Source of the DNA: Sequoia sempervirens
Lineage: Eukaryota > Streptophyta > Pinopsida > Cupressales > Cupressaceae
Direction: 5' to 3'
DNA length: 64,000 bases
NCBI GenBank assembly: GCA_007258455.2
Contig: VDFB02373365.1
Span: 224,281,201 to 224,345,200 of the forward strand
Positions 25,316 to 36,540 of this stretch are shown here, in pieces (within the stretch, counting starts at the first letter, position 1; each line of letters starts with the position of its first letter). The notes under the pieces were generated by a model. It saw only the letters and a program-made list of their open reading frames with translations, searched no databases and had not been told where the DNA came from. The translations under genes and the position numbers were made by a program.

Positions 25316-25520
25316 ACGTGCTCGCGTTATAACATGAGCACATTATAACTCGAGCATGTTATAACATGATCACATTATAATGCGAGTACGTTATAACACA
25401 AGCACATTATAACACGAGCACGTTATAACACGAGCACATTATAACACAGGAACATTATAACAGGAGCACCTTATAACACAAGCATGTTATAATGTGAGCA
25501 CGTAATAACGCGAGCATGTT
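25316..25520. repeat. 16-bp phased GTTATAAC repeats, right side (12 units)
   Basis: TTATAAC-like cores at 25,327, 25,343, 25,359 and so on to 25,503 are exactly 16 bases apart with no indel. Spacers are ACGAGCAC / ATGAGCAC-like. The 8-base core (G/A)TTATAAC is palindromic or nearly so. G and A alternate before the core in the first eight units, suggesting a 32-bp higher unit. Confidence 0.9.
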
Positions 25521-26111
25521 TTATCTTTCTCTAAAAATGGTAAAAAATTCAATATACCCATGATCTCGAGCCCACATTTTGTATATTCTCCTGGTTATGT
25601 GCGTGTTCCAACAAAAAGAAGCTTTTTGATGCTTTTGTGAAGTGTGCATTCAAATTTTTCACATTCTACCACCTTTTTATGAACTTTCCACTACCTTTGC
25701 ATGAAATAACAAAGTTTTCACGTCGAATTTGATATATATCAATTCAAGTCTCAATTCCATTCAAGAGTGATATACAATTGAACATTGAAAAGGAAACAAG
25801 CTTTTGAAAAAATCAAATTTTTGAGGAGTTTGATGCAAGAAGAAGAAAAGGCTACATAATTAGGTAGAACTCCTCCATTCAAATCTTCATTTTTTAGGTA
25901 TATAAAGTCTTTACACATTTTCTTTATATTTTCCTTAATTATATTTTGGCTTGCTTTGATTTTTTTATTTTGCATATTCCATTTTCATCATTGTTTGTTT
26001 TTCATTATAACCTTAGCCCCTCTTGGCACATTTTAAACTACACAATTCTTTGCACTTGCCAATTATATTTTTAAACCACATCTCTTTGAGGCATTTTGAT
26101 AAACAATTGAC

Positions 26112-26381
26112 CTACCTTGTGTATGCTTCCACATTTTTTATACACATATATATGAGAGTAATTATAATTATGTAATATAATACATCATTTCTCAATCCTT
26201 TTCTATGGATGTGCATACCCCTTTCCAAAGCTTTCATTTTGGTATAGGCATGGGGGATGTTGGAAAATGTAGTGGAATTTGGTTTTACACCTAAAACTTG
26301 CATATGCTTGAAATTTTCTAAAGCCTTTTCAACAAATCCATTTTGTGCATATCCTACAATCATTCTAGTCCACAAGGACAT
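26112..26381 (-). pseudogene. pentatricopeptide repeat (PPR) gene fragment
   Basis: The minus-strand open frame reads MSLWTRMIVGYAQNGFVEKA, then LENFKHMQVLGVKPNSTTFS, IPHAYTKMKALERGMHIH and ends in a decayed helix pair. These match the consecutive plant PLS-type PPR pattern (V-x-W-T-x-M-I-A-G-Y, G-V-x-P-N-x-x-T-F, A-C-A, G-x-x-I-H), roughly two and a half 35-residue units. A full PPR protein would have many more units plus an organelle transit peptide and often an E/DYW tail; none of these is seen. It begins about 50 bases after the inferred right end of the TIR transposon and leads into the hairpin region, so it is probably captured sequence. Confidence 0.75.
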
Positions 26382-27350
26382 ATCTCATTAAGGAATTTTT
26401 TCAAACAATTCTACCAAGCAGTTGATTTCCTTGTCTATGCTACCAAATTTTCTATACATGTCTACCGAAGAATTTTATCAAACAACATATAAAAGGCGAT
26501 CAGTTGTTTGAAGAAATTCCTCAAAGAAATGTGGTCTCATGGTGATGTGAATTTTTTCAAGCACCTGATTTCCTCTATAGGGTGGTCAAATATCCTTTCT
26601 ATGTTGTACATGGGATGTAGCACTTTCCTATATACTTCTTATTTCTTGTACATCATCGTGAGACGGGATTTCTATGAGGAATTCTTCCAAACAACCCACT
26701 ACCTTGTCAATGCTTCCATTTGATGCCTATGGTGCCACATTTTGCATTCATGTCTTCCAAAACATTTTTTGTCAAACAATTCACATGCCTTGTGCATGCT
26801 TCCATTTTGTGCCTATCTTGCAATCATGACATGTCATGAGATAAAATTTCTTTAAGGAATTCCATCCAAAAATTCATGTGACCTTTGACAAGATAGTGAG
26901 CTCACTAGCTTGTCAATGTAGTAGGATTAACAAGGTAGTGGGTTGTTTGAAAAAATTCCTCATAGAAAGGGGGTCTCACGGTTGATGTATTGTCAATCCT
27001 ATCGCATTGACAGTACATCACCATGAGACCCCATTTCTATGAGGCATTTTTTCAGACAACCCACTACATTGTCAATTCTACTGCATTGACAAGCTAGTGA
27101 GCTCACTAGCTTGTCAAAGGTACCACATTTTGTATAAATGTCTACCAAAAATTTTTGTCAAAAAATTTGCATGCCTTGTCCATGCTTCCATTTTGTGTCT
27201 ATCTTACAATCATGGCATACTACGAGACCACATTTCTTTAAGGCATTCCATCCAAAAATTAATGTGACATTTGACAAGTTGCAAGTACATCATCACTTGC
27301 ATTTGACGAAGGAGGTATGCCATCATCCCCATCTCAACCTCAAGGTATGT
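26382..27350. repeat. PPR-derived hairpin cluster, left
   Basis: Short PPR-like coding pieces lie on both strands: GDQLFEEIPQRNVVSW (+, 26,490-26,537), AKCGTIG...GSGLFGRIPHRNPVSR (-, ~26,650-26,750) and GSGLFEKIPHRKGVSR (+, ~26,938-26,985). They are arranged as hairpins. 26,929-26,993 pairs with about 27,018-27,090 around a short loop, and perfect or near-perfect 32-bp palindromes lie at 26,885-26,916 and 27,086-27,117. The same motif recurs at 30.2-30.54 kb, so the clusters flank the transposase pseudogene. Confidence 0.65.
27086..27117. repeat. perfect 32-bp palindrome
   Basis: TTGACAAGCTAGTGAG followed directly by its exact reverse complement. A one-mismatch version lies at 26,885-26,916, and related GCTAGTGGGCCCACTAGC-like palindromes at ~30,327-30,348. 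Confidence 0.9.
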
Positions 27351-27389
27351 CATCTATTCCACCCTCAATTAAAGGTGTGTGATCTATCC

Positions 27390-30077
27390 CATCTCACTTA
27401 AATATTGATGAAATTCTTAATGTTGAGATGAATGTACCTATGATAAAACCACCTAGAATTTTGCATAGAAAACTAAAAAATTTGATTAATATTGATGAGA
27501 ATATTTTATAGCCAATGGAAGGTAAGTTTCCACAACACACTTGTAGAAGATATGCTGATAAGATTTGGAGATTGTTCTTTGAAAATTTAAATGAGACCAA
27601 AAGATGTCAACTGTTTTTTGAAATGATCAATGCAAGGTATAAAGTATAGGCCCATCATAATATTCTTGGCTTGAGGACATCGAATGCTTCAAGTGAAAAT
27701 ACTATTGTGAAGAATCTAATGGATTCTTATGAGAGTGTGGGTAAGACCTCATGCTCAAAAGATAGTAATGTCACCCAACATGTCATTACATCGACTTAAG
27801 TAAGTAATTAAACAAGGAAATATGATCTCATTATAAAGACGAGTCAACAATTGAGAATAAATAGAAAAAAATTATCAAGAGCCATTCAAAGGCACCAAAG
27901 AATTGAGGACACTGATTCCACTGAACTATGGGAATTCTTGGGAAGACTCCCACAAAAAAATAAACCAGTTGTTGAAGCATTGATATCACTAATTGAAGAC
28001 TATTGAAAGAATAACACAAGGTCATCTCCAAATAAAAGGGATGTGGTAAGAGAGAGAATTGGTAGTCAAAACCATGAGCCACATCCAAATAATTTTTTAG
28101 ATACGACTCAAACATAATTTTTCATAAATTTCTAGAGGATTAGATCCTCAAATTTGAATTTGTCAAAGATATTTTGAAATGCTTAAACCTTTTTTATTTC
28201 AAGATAAATCACACACACACAACTTATTGTTGTAGATTACATATTGAATTTTCTAACCATTATGATGTTTATCATTCTATATGTTTAGATTTGCATACTA
28301 ACAATGTTTTGCAAGATTGTGGCATACATGCCCCACCAAAATCTTCAAGAGAATTTTTATCAGATATTTTATGTGAAAGAGAGGAAGGCCAAATATTCTA
28401 CAAGAAACTATGCTTGGATAGCACATGTCAGCATTGTGGTGGCTTGCAATGTATGCTAATATGTGAACAATGGAAAGCACATATGCGGTTGGAAAACAAC
28501 TAGTAGAGTTCAGAAAGTATAAAACAGTGGCATACAATACAAAAGATGGTAATCAAGCAAAAAGGTGTGATTTGGTTATTCAAAAGATTCTAGTGTATTA
28601 GTTTATATCTACATTTTGTGACAGTTTAGTGTATGAGTATGCAAGGCATACCCATAGAGCTCGATGGATGGACTTGTAATTCAAGTTATGCAATGACACC
28701 TTTCCAATTGGTAGCATAGTTTCAGTGGTCAACTTTGCAAAGAACTACACTCTACAGCCACAACATGAGGTGCAGTCACAATATTACAACTTCACATAGG
28801 TTTCTATATTTGTACACATAGCATTCATTCATGCAAATGATAGTACACAAGATAATAGGAAGGTATTGATGGAGTACCACTTTTACATTAGTGGTGATTA
28901 CACACATTCTCTAGAGTTCATGCAAGGTTGCTTTCAGTTGTTCTACAATGATTTGGCTAGGAGGGTCATAGCATATAGTCAGCATATAATATGGTCAGAT
29001 AATTGTGCAGTAAAGTTCAAAAACTCTCAGATGTTCTATTGGTTGAGCAAGATGCATGCTATTATAGGTTATCAAGATATGTGGAACTTTTGTGAGGTCG
29101 AGCATGGAAATGGGGAGCATGATGGTGTAAGAGCATGTGTCAAAAGAGCATTAGCACAAGAAGAGTTAAAGTATAAAGAAAATACAAATCTAACAGATTC
29201 AAAATCAATTGTTAAGTGGTGTAATGCTTCGATGGGTCCAAGTAATGAAGGTAAGTCTTTAGTTTGTAGATTTTTTTGGTTGATAGATGATACTAGCATT
29301 GCACCATATGAGGATTATTGTACATTGACAAGATCAAGTGAGCTACACTCTTTCCTTAGCTCAAATGCAGGTTCATGGAGTATCCATACACAGAAGATGG
29401 CATGCTTTTGTTCTTCATGTACAATTCAAGTTTGGAATGAGTGCAAGTCAAAGGAGTGGGTTGACAAATGGTGGTTAAGTTATCTTATCCCACTTCACAT
29501 GTATCAGCCTCCTATGACATTGGAAATAACATAGATGGAATCATCAGTTGACTTTTACCACATATAAGATCTAGTTCAACCCGGTAATATATCTACTTGT
29601 ATAGGATTTGAAATTCCTATTGTTATCTTACTTTGTAGTGTATTTGTAATGTTGACTAATTTCATCTAATTTGCTACACATATCAATGTAGGGCATGTTT
29701 ATGCAATTATTGTAGATGAAGACAACAAAGAGGGAATTGATTATTACTTGTGTCACTTTGTTGAGGCCAAAAAGAAATTGGAGGCCCAAGTTATAGATGA
29801 AGAAAACATTGAATACCCTACAGGCTCAGTGGTTGTTACTAGAACATGGCTTATAAGGTACCCACATAAGAGTGTTAATGTTTCTTTCTTTAAAGAATTT
29901 GACACACATCAAAAGATTCTTCATTAATCAAATGTCATGGCATCCAGTGTTGATTTGATTAAATTATATGGGGGTAGAACTTTGAACAAGACCTTGTGGA
30001 AGGTACGTGAGTCTGACCATGAGACAATACTTGACACAATAAAGAGTAGAGCAGACTCAGATGGTTCATTGGATTAA
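27390..30077 (+). pseudogene. decayed transposase of an SDNCAVKFKN / HGxGxxDG type
   Basis: A long plus-strand frame is open except for a few stops. In order it holds CRRYADKIWRLFFENLNET; LWEFLGRLPQKNKPVVEALI; DCGIHAPPKSSREFLSDILC; a zinc-knuckle-like CLDSTCQHCGG; ARWMDL; VVNFAKNYTLQPQHEVQSQY. An intact 28,866-29,534 segment has SDNCAVKFKN (~residues 44-53), MWNFCEVEHGNGEHDG (~72-87) and CFCSSC...WNEC. An in-phase intron (donor ~29,584, acceptor ~29,691) joins to GHVYAIIVDED...WLIRYPHKS, ending at 30,077. From memory, this block order (DFxENY, SDxxxxQFKN, WNFF..HGKG..DG.G) occurs in invertebrate transposase-like proteins. Here the expected DFxENY acidic residues read N and K. In-frame stops (e.g. 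TAG at 29,532) make it a pseudogene. The superfamily name is not assigned. Confidence 0.65.
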
Positions 30078-30199
30078 TTTGTAAGTATTCACATTAGTTT
30101 TTATTAATTTGGAAGTATGCACATTAATTTGTATTAAAATTTAGAGTATGCATATCAAGATTAGTTGATAGTTAGACCTTTCATTTTTAGTGGGCCAAC

Positions 30200-30540
30200 T
30201 AGCTTGCCAATCTAGTGAAATTGGAAAGGTAGTGGGTTGTTTGAAAAAATGGGTCCAAGAAATAGGGTCTTAGGGTGATGTACATCAGCGTGAAACCCCA
30301 TTTCTTGAAACTTTCACTAGATTAACAAGCTGGTGGGCCCACTAGCTTGCCAATTTCACCAGATTGGAAAACTAGTGGACCCACTAGCTTGCCAATCCAG
30401 TGGAATTGGAAGGTAGTGGGCTGTTTGAAAAAATGGGTCCAAGAAATGGGATCTCATAATGATGTACATCACCGTGAGACCCCATTTCTTAGACCCATTT
30501 TTTAAATAGCCCACTATCTTGCCAATTTCATGGTGATGTA
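30200..30540. repeat. PPR-derived hairpin cluster, right
   Basis: Two palindromes are centred on GATGTACATC (near 30,282 and 30,466), each flanked by GTAGTGGGxTGTTTGAAAAA and its reverse complement. GCTAGTGGGCCCACTAGC-like palindromes lie between them. A plus-strand piece reads GSGLFEKMGPRNGIS, a PPR LFDKMPQRNVVSW-like motif. The stems match those left of the transposase. Confidence 0.65.
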
Positions 30541-31727
30541 TCAAATTGCTTCTAGTATTGACCAAGCTATGTGCCTTTCACATGTACATTTTACTTATGT
30601 CGATGCTCTACTTCTTATTTTCTTTAACTTGAAGTATTTATTCTGATATTTACTTTCTCTTCCATTATATTGTGTTGAAGAAGTGGAGAGTTTCAAACAT
30701 TATAGATAGGAAATATTATGTGAATTTTTTTCATGCTTTGTTATCTTTAAAAATGTGATTTCTTATGTGTTCATTCTTATTTGTTTTTGTCTAATCATAT
30801 CATGATCTTTTTGGTGATTCATGCCTCACTTTGTATGATTTTGTGTTGCTATATCAAACAAAAGGTGCAATAGTGTACATTAGATTACATTGATTGAGGT
30901 GTAGGGGTTCATATTTCATTCAATCATGATAGTTGAGGTTGTCGTCTGGTAAGTATTTTTTGAGTGTTTTCATTCATAGTAAATTGGTAATAGTATTAGG
31001 TGTGTCATTGTATTATGTCATGAGATTATTAATGTATCTTGTGGTCAGATTGAGATTAGTTTCAAATCCTTTCAATCCTTGTTAATGAATTTTGTATGTG
31101 ATTCTTTTTTGAAAAAATCTTTAATAATGAATTATGTATGTGATTCTTATTTGAAAACACCCAATATATAGTTTGTGTATGCTTGAGATTGTGATACAAG
31201 GTACCCACCCTTGGATTATATGCATAAGTACAAGTATGATAGATACCTACTTTTATGGTTTCCTATTGATATATCCTATTGTGAGCCAACCTTGGGCTTA
31301 GTGACATATGGATATGTTGAGTTAAGTAGATTTGAGGGAAGCTTGTGAAGCTATGGTGACATGTTCATTGACTAGGAGAAATACTACTAACCATACATTT
31401 CTACGTAAGATTACCTCTGACTTCTCCTTACTAAATGGACCCTTGAGTGATCCATAGAGCTAACCTATATATTGTATTGTTCATCCTCATAAGTGATATT
31501 AGTACCTTTGACTTCATTTAAATTTTACAATTTATGCATGATCAAAGTTATAAAAGGGGCAACAATCTCATCATAGTCATAAAAGGGGCAACAATCTCAT
31601 GACTTTGAAGAAGATGTTGCTCTTTATATTCAAGTTCAAAGGAATTTTTTCAAGGTTGATGTATGTTCACATGTGATATCAAGCGTATTTAGGAACCCTA
31701 TAGGTTATGATTTTGTATCCCTTCACA
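30541..31727. other. no gene seen
   Basis: AT-rich sequence without recognisable motif apart from a 24-base local duplication (CATAAAAGGGGCAACAATCT twice, ~31,549-31,600). The right end of the 26.1-30.5 kb element may lie here. Confidence 0.3.
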
Positions 31728-34700
31728 CCGAATCACTCCAAGCTACGTTCAACTCGCTCAATCCCTTAAGAGTCCAAAGTGCAAAATGGTTGCAATCTTT
31801 GATGAGCTATAACTCAGAAACCACGAAACTTACAAACTCTCATTCTGAGGCTACGTGATCACGTTGGCCCCCTCTACAATTTAGCCAATCTCAGTTTTTA
31901 CTATTTTGGAGGTGTTTCTCTGTGGTGACAACTTTTCAATTGAGGAAAAAATTGTCAAATGCAAGCAATGTAAAGTTGCAAAGTGGTCCAACTTTTATTC
32001 AGCAACTCATACAACCAAACGTACTATTCCAACAAGCCTGGATGGGTACATTTACACTAGGCATGGTCCTCTTTCACGCCCAAACACGCCCAATCACTTT
32101 GAGCTACATTCAACTAACTTGATCCCTTAAGAGTCCAAAGTGCAAAATGGTTTCAATCATTGACGAGCTATAACTTGAAAACTGTGATGCATACAAACTC
32201 TCTATCTGAGGATACGAGATTACGTTGGGACCCTCTACAATAAAATTTTCTTATTTTTTTCTATCTCAGAGGCATTTTCACATGGTGACGACTTTTCAAT
32301 TGAGGAAAAAGTTGTCAAATGCAAATATGTAAAGTTGCAAAGTGGTGCAATTTCCGTTCTACAACTCGTACAACCAAACAAACTATTCCAACACATCCGG
32401 ATGGTACGTTTATGCTGTGCATGGTCCTTTTTCACACCCAAAAATTTCCAATCACTTTGAGCTACATTTAATCGACTCGATCCCTTAAGAGTCTAAAGTG
32501 TAAAATGGCTGCAATCTTTGATGGGCTATAACTCAAAAACTATGACATTTACAAACTCTCCATTTAAGGCTATAGGATTGAATTGGGCCCCTCTACAATA
32601 AAATCCCTCAACTTTTTCTATCTCAGAGGAGTTTTCCCATGGTGATGACTTTTCAATTGAGGAAAAAGTTCTCAAATGCAAGTAGTGTAAAGTTGTAAAG
32701 TGGTGCAACTTTCGTTCTGCAACTTGTATGACCAAACAAACTATTCCAACACGTATCGATGGGTATTTTTATGCTATGAATGCTCATCTTTCACACCAAA
32801 AAGCACCCAATTACTCTGAGCTACATTCAATCAACTCAATCCTTTAAGATTCCAAAGTGCAAAATGGCTGCAATCTTTGACGAGCTATAGCTCAGAATCC
32901 ATGATGCTTAAAAACTCTCCATCTGAGGCTACGAGATGACATTGGGCCCTTCTACAATAACCTCTCTTGGTTTTTTTCCATGTGGGAGGCATTTTCCCAT
33001 GGTGACAACTTTTCAGTTGACAAAAAAATTGTCAAATGCAAACAATATAAAGTTGCAAAGTGTTGCAACTTTCATTCTGCAACTTGTACAGCCAAACAGA
33101 CTATTCCAACACATCTTGATGGGTATGTTTACACTAGGCATGGTCCTCTTTCGCACCCAAACACACCCAATCAATCTGATCTACTTTCAACCAACCCAAT
33201 CCCTTAAGAGTCCAAAGTGCAAAATGGCTACAATATTTGACATACTATAACTCGGGAACTGTGACTCTTACAAATTCTTCATTTGAGGCTATGGGATTGT
33301 GTTGGGCCCCTCTATAATAAATTCTTTCATTTTTTGCTATCTCATAGGCATTTTCCGTGGTAACGATTTTTTCAGTTGAGGAAAAAGTCAAATGCAAGCA
33401 GTGTAAAGTTGCAAAGTGGTGCAACTTTCATTCTACAACTCGTACAACCAAACAAACTATTCCAACATATCCAGATGGGTATGTTTATGCTAGGCATGGT
33501 CCTCTTTTTCACCCAAACACACCCAATCACTCCAAGCTACGTTCAACTGACTTAATCCCTTAAAAGTCCAAAGTGCTAAATGGTTGCAATCTTTGACATG
33601 CTATAACTCAAAAAATGTGATGCTTACAAACTCTCCATATGAGGCTATAAGATTGTGTTGGAACCATATACAATATAACCTCTCTCAGTTTTTTCTATCT
33701 TGGAGATGTTTTCCCATGGTGACAACTTTTTAGTTGAGAAAAAATTTGTCAAATGCAAGCAGTGTAAAGTTACAAAGTGCTAAAAAATTTGTTCTACAAC
33801 TCATATGACCAAACAGACTATTCCAACACATCCAGATGGGTACATGATGCAGGAGCATCCAGTGGTGTAAGGGCAATCTTGCATCACCCAAAAATAGTTA
33901 AATTTCAAGTTTCTCGGTTTTTAGATGTTTTTATATTTTTGGATACCCTTTTCGTCATAATGAAATTCCCAATTTACGGTTTTTCATTTCGGTTCCTGGG
34001 TTGAAAGATATTGCAGTTTTAGTTTCCCAAATTTGCACCTGAAAATCTTCTGAGTGGGATTTGAGGCACTTAGAGCTTCCGGAATGGCCTTGAAACTTGC
34101 CAAAATTGGTGTAGCATATTTTAAGTGCGTTCTTGACTTCAAGACCTTTCCAACGGTTCGAACGGTTCGCGAATCGGAGTCCTGGATCAAAAGTTATGAC
34201 CCTGCGAAGTTGGCGCACTTTCTAGAAGATACCATTGCAAATGCTCTTTTGAAATTTGAACTTCATGTTGTAAATTTTCAGCGCCAAACCGCCTAAACTC
34301 AAATTGAATGTTGTTTTGGCTCCAAACAAATGAGGAGCTCTATTTATGGGCGAGTTTTCCAATTTTTGGGTAACTTTTTGGGGACAAGCTCGCATATTGC
34401 GAAAGGGTTATTCTATAGCTTTCTGTAGTTTGCATGTGTTGTAGAACTGGGGATTTGAGATCCTTTGCATGTAAGAAGCTCCATTTTCTAAATAATAAAA
34501 TTATTCTCTAGTTTGTGGGTTATTTTCTGTGTCTCAGGTTTGCGCCCTCATCAGTACATCTATACTATGCAAGGTATTCTTTCGTACCCAAACATGCCCA
34601 ATCACTTTGAGCTACATTCAACCGACTTGATCCCTTAAGAGTCTAAAGTGCAAAATAGCTACAATCTTTGACGTGGCACTTACAAACTCTCTATCTAAAG

Positions 34701-34990
34701 CTACAAGATCACATTGGGACTCTCTACAATAACCTCTCTCGATTTTTGCTATCTTAGAGGCATTTTTGCCATGGTGATGACTTTTTAATTGAGGAAAAAG
34801 TTGTCAAATACAAGTAGTGTAAAGTTGCAAAGTGGTGCAATTTTTGCTCTACAACTCGTATGACCAAACAAACTATTCTAACACATCTGAATGGGTACAT
34901 TTATGATAGGCATGGTCCTCTTTTGCACCTAAACATGCCCAATCACTTCAAGCTATGTTCAACTAGCTCAATCCCTTATGATGAAATGCA
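31728..34990 (+). repeat. satellite, ~359-bp tandem units (about 8)
   Basis: The marker CCCTTAAGAGTCCAAAGTG or a close variant occurs at 31,763, 32,124, 32,482, 32,841, 33,201, 33,557, 34,632 and 34,973. Spacing is 356-361 bp, except across the LTR insertion (361 after subtracting 714 bp) and in the last, shortened unit. Other constant blocks are TCTGAGGCTACGAGAT, TGGTGACAACTTTTCA and TGGGTACGTTTATGCTAGGC. An isolated piece of the same unit abuts the assembly gap at ~51,606-51,704. Open frames that recur in each unit have no sign of selection. Confidence 0.9.
33845..34553 (+). mobile_element. solo LTR in the satellite, perfect target duplication
   Basis: It begins TGATGCAGGAGCATCCAGTG and ends GCGCCCTCATCA (TG...CA, 709 bp). 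It is flanked on both sides by GTACA (33,840-33,844 and 34,554-34,558), and the interrupted satellite unit rejoins correctly when the LTR and one GTACA are removed. Same family as 6,612-7,453. The perfect duplication suggests it is younger than that relative. Confidence 0.95.
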
Positions 34991-36154
34991 AAACAAAGGA
35001 AAAGAGAAAGATTCACACGATAGTTGCAAGTATGAGTTTTTAACACTAAAAGCATATGATTGTATGATAGAGGTAACACACCTAGGTGTTAAAATAGTAA
35101 GGAAAGCCTAAACCTTTTCATTGTTGAACGAGTTATGATCTAATTACTACGTGGATCTCATACTTACATTGAATTGATTATTATTAATATTAGCATTTAC
35201 CTGTAACTTTCTTATTCAAGTGTTATGGCTCTAATCACAAATGAGAAGGCTACATGACTCTTAAAATATTGTACATGATCATCCTCAAGTATAGCAAGGG
35301 AAAGAAGTTGGACACATGGTGGAAAAACCAAGTCACTTTTCCTTGGGTAATAAATGGGATGACATATATGAGAAGGGTCATTTTAATATTACCTCTTCCT
35401 TCACTTCAAAAAGGCCTCAAATCCAAGTAAGTGAAATAAAAATAATATCATTTGGTGATGAAAAGGAGTAAAAATAAAAACCTCCAAGTTTACAAACCAA
35501 GTAGCTAATTACATATGTAGATTTGGTGCTAGAACAATTCACAACCTGTGCATCTACTGAACCATATATTTCATTTAAAAGTATCCTGACCCCACTCCAA
35601 TGAGTATTTCAAAGAAAACAAAAGAAAAAATTAACTATAGTTCTTATTGAAGAGGAATCTACCTAAAATCTCCTACTGCAAAGAATGAGAGGTTTCATCT
35701 CTACAAAATTAACTATCAAATACATTGTAACCAGCCAAGAAATAATAAAATCGCCCAAGAAAACTAAAGGGAAATATAATGACTCCTTTGAATCTTAGTA
35801 GGTTCCCACCACAAAATAGAGCTTATTTTAGAATACCACAAGCGGAGGTGAGGACCTAGAATAGGAGAAGGAAAAAAATTGTGAGAAGTGATGATCCACC
35901 TATGAAAATGGGATATGAAAAGTAGAAAACAGAATAGAAAATCATACAAGAGCCATTAGAGGTTTGTATAGATAAGGTACAATATGTTACACTATAAATA
36001 TCTATCTTCCCTCTCCTCCTAGCTTTATCCATTTTAAATTATTCCTTGGATTCCATATTGAATTAGCACATAAGTAAATGATAAATTGTTGGTGAATCAT
36101 TTTTGGAAATATTGAAGTTGTTTAGCATCAATCAATAAATATTCAAGACAAACT
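34991..36154. other. no gene seen
   Basis: Decayed AT-rich sequence. No repeat, LTR end or coding motif recognised. Confidence 0.3.
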
Positions 36155-36498
36155 TGTTGGAGTAAATTAATCATCAGTAATCTACTCTAGTGCTTAATGC
36201 AAACTTAGGAAAAGGTCTCTAGTTCTGATTCCGAGTGTTATTGCATTAATTATGCATTTCAATCAGTTAAGTGACTTAACTGATTTATGCATTCTATTAT
36301 CTCACTCCTGTCTCAGTCAAAACTGCATCAATGTTGAGTTGAACTCCACCATTTAGGGATTTGATGTTGAGTTCACCAGTCTATGTAAGGATATTCAATC
36401 CTTCATTGTATTCATTCAATAATCAATAATCATTATTGTTTCACATATTTCTCTATGTGCTTGATCATTTGTCTTCCTAGATCTATCAGAATTCTACA
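36155..36498 (+). mobile_element. short solo LTR (344 bp)
   Basis: Begins TGTTGGAGTAAATTAATC and ends TATCAGAATTCTACA. Flanks AAACT (36,150-36,154) and AAACC (36,499-36,503) are a 5-bp duplication with one mismatch. Size and TGTTGGAG start fit a copia or TRIM-type LTR. Confidence 0.7.
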
Positions 36499-36540
36499 AA
36501 ACCATGAAGGACAAAATTGAGCAATGCTAGGGCTAACCAA

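Larger units (their letters stand above)
20059..26060 (+). mobile_element. non-autonomous TIR transposon carrying satellite arrays (~6 kb)
   Basis: The left end is GGGTAAGTGCAAAAAGATGG followed by GAGGCCAAAAGGGGGGCTTA. Near 26,015-26,060 the sequence CTTAGCCCCTCTTGGC followed by TTCTTTGCACTTGCC reads as a decayed inverted copy. Further support comes from a CTCGAG-containing block near 25,570, which is inverted relative to 18,705 and 20,805, and from 16-bp GTTATAAC repeats in opposite orientation near both ends (20,952/21,455 and 25,327). Flanks GATT and AATT could be a 4-bp target duplication with one mismatch. No transposase is visible. The interior is a 500-bp tandem duplication, a TATG array, GA arrays and a telomere-like array. 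The superfamily is not assigned; the right boundary is approximate. Confidence 0.6.

Noticed and set aside
25316..25520. CRISPR-like regular repeats
   Set aside because: 16-bp period with no long unique spacers, in a plant-type repeat landscape. It is a simple tandem or subterminal transposon repeat.
31906..33563. Recurrent 66-104-codon ORFs that look like a small protein family
   Set aside because: They are the same frame of successive 359-bp satellite units, with stops and shifts in several units.
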